64,000 bases of DNA from assembly GCF_035917235.1 (NCBI RefSeq), contig NZ_CP108423.1, positions 3,165,001-3,229,000 on the forward strand, given 5' to 3'. Shown here piece after piece: positions 63,742 to 64,000 of this stretch (position 1 is its first letter; every line of letters starts with the position of its first letter). The notes beneath the pieces are model-generated. The model did no database searches, was not told the origin of the DNA, and worked only from the letters and a program-made list of their open reading frames with translations. The translations under genes and the position numbers were made by a program. The DNA is from Streptomyces sp. NBC_01294. Its GTDB lineage: Bacteria > Actinomycetota > Actinomycetes > Streptomycetales > Streptomycetaceae.

Positions 63742-64000
63742 ATGGGCTCCATGCATCTGATCTCCGTGAACGTAGGCCGCGCCACGGCCTCCGACTACAC
63801 CGACGCGGAAAGCGGGCTGACCGGCCACGGCAAGCTGCCGGTCCCCGGACCGGTCCGGGTCTTCGCCCCCGGCTCCAAGGCCACCGGCCTGGGCAGCGGC
63901 CTGGAGGGCGACGCCGTCTGCAACCGGCGCCACCACGGCGGCGACCACCAGGCCGTCTACGCGTACGCCCGCGAGGACCTCGACCTGTGGGAGCGCGAGC
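63742..64000 (+). CDS. MOSC-domain protein, YiiM-like, 3' truncated by the window edge
   Basis: 86 codons visible. HLISVNVGRAT opens the beta-barrel, and RRHHGGDHQAVYAYAREDLD matches the YiiM-type MOSC sulfur-carrier fold, in which a Cys further downstream (here VCNRRHHGG) takes part. MOSC proteins handle molybdenum cofactor sulfur or N-hydroxylated substrates. The ATG at 63742 or 63751 could start it. It is divergent from the LysR gene. Confidence 0.85.
   Translation, partial: MGSMHLISVNVGRATASDYTDAESGLTGHGKLPVPGPVRVFAPGSKATGLGSGLEGDAVCNRRHHGGDHQAVYAYAREDLDLWERE

Overview
This 64 kb window is chromosomal DNA of a Streptomyces species. It is very GC-rich, most codons end in G or C, and GTG starts are common. 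Gene content and order match the conserved Streptomyces core: sucCD, icmB, pcrA, guaA, a Ser/Thr kinase cluster, glpD, guaB3, guaB, then the developmental regulators bldM and whiD. I see no phage, insertion sequence, integrase, CRISPR array, tRNA or rRNA.

Layout, left to right. (1) 1-12.9 kb: a partial AhpD-like gene, then central metabolism and purine synthesis, mostly on the minus strand: mdh, a DUF3017 membrane protein, folD, purH-purN, a PerM/DUF6350 membrane protein and sucC-sucD. A plus-strand gene fuses an Xre-type HTH, an ECF-sigma-like fold and a membrane anchor. (2) 12.9-21.2 kb: a divergent five-gene island of MoxR-type AAA ATPase, DUF5682 and VWA protein (minus), facing a SWIM zinc-finger protein and a DUF5691 protein (plus). 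(3) 21.3-31.8 kb: icmB, a lipase, an M23 peptidase, the helicase pcrA, an ArsR regulator with an unusual operator region, an NlpC/P60 peptidase, membrane proteins and an esterase. (4) 31.9-38.3 kb: a two-component system whose kinase carries a PspC domain, a divergent PspC protein, DoxX, a membrane protein and a class II aldolase-like protein that lacks its metal ligands. (5) 38.4-46.2 kb: guaA, chorismate mutase behind an apparent aromatic amino-acid attenuator, a sortase-type surface protein, a GMC oxidoreductase and an aldehyde dehydrogenase. (6) 46.3-55.6 kb: three membrane Ser/Thr kinase-family proteins, the middle one a clear pseudokinase, followed by glpD. (7) 55.8-64 kb: a nucleotide-sugar dehydrogenase-like protein missing key catalytic residues, guaB3, guaB, a SigD-like sigma factor, bldM, whiD, a LysR regulator and the start of a MOSC-domain gene.

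Themes. FolD makes the 10-formyl-THF used by PurN and PurH, and GuaB and GuaA carry IMP to GMP, so much of the purine pathway is here. Cell-envelope functions recur (PerM, M23, NlpC/P60, PspC, kinases, LASTG protein), and the right end controls sporulation. Three proteins look like catalytically dead members of enzyme families (aldolase, kinase, UDP-sugar dehydrogenase). The best candidates for undescribed biology are the chorismate mutase leader, the HTH-sigma-membrane fusion, the MoxR/VWA/DUF5682/SWIM/DUF5691 island and these pseudoenzymes. All function calls rest on reading motifs by eye; no database search was run.
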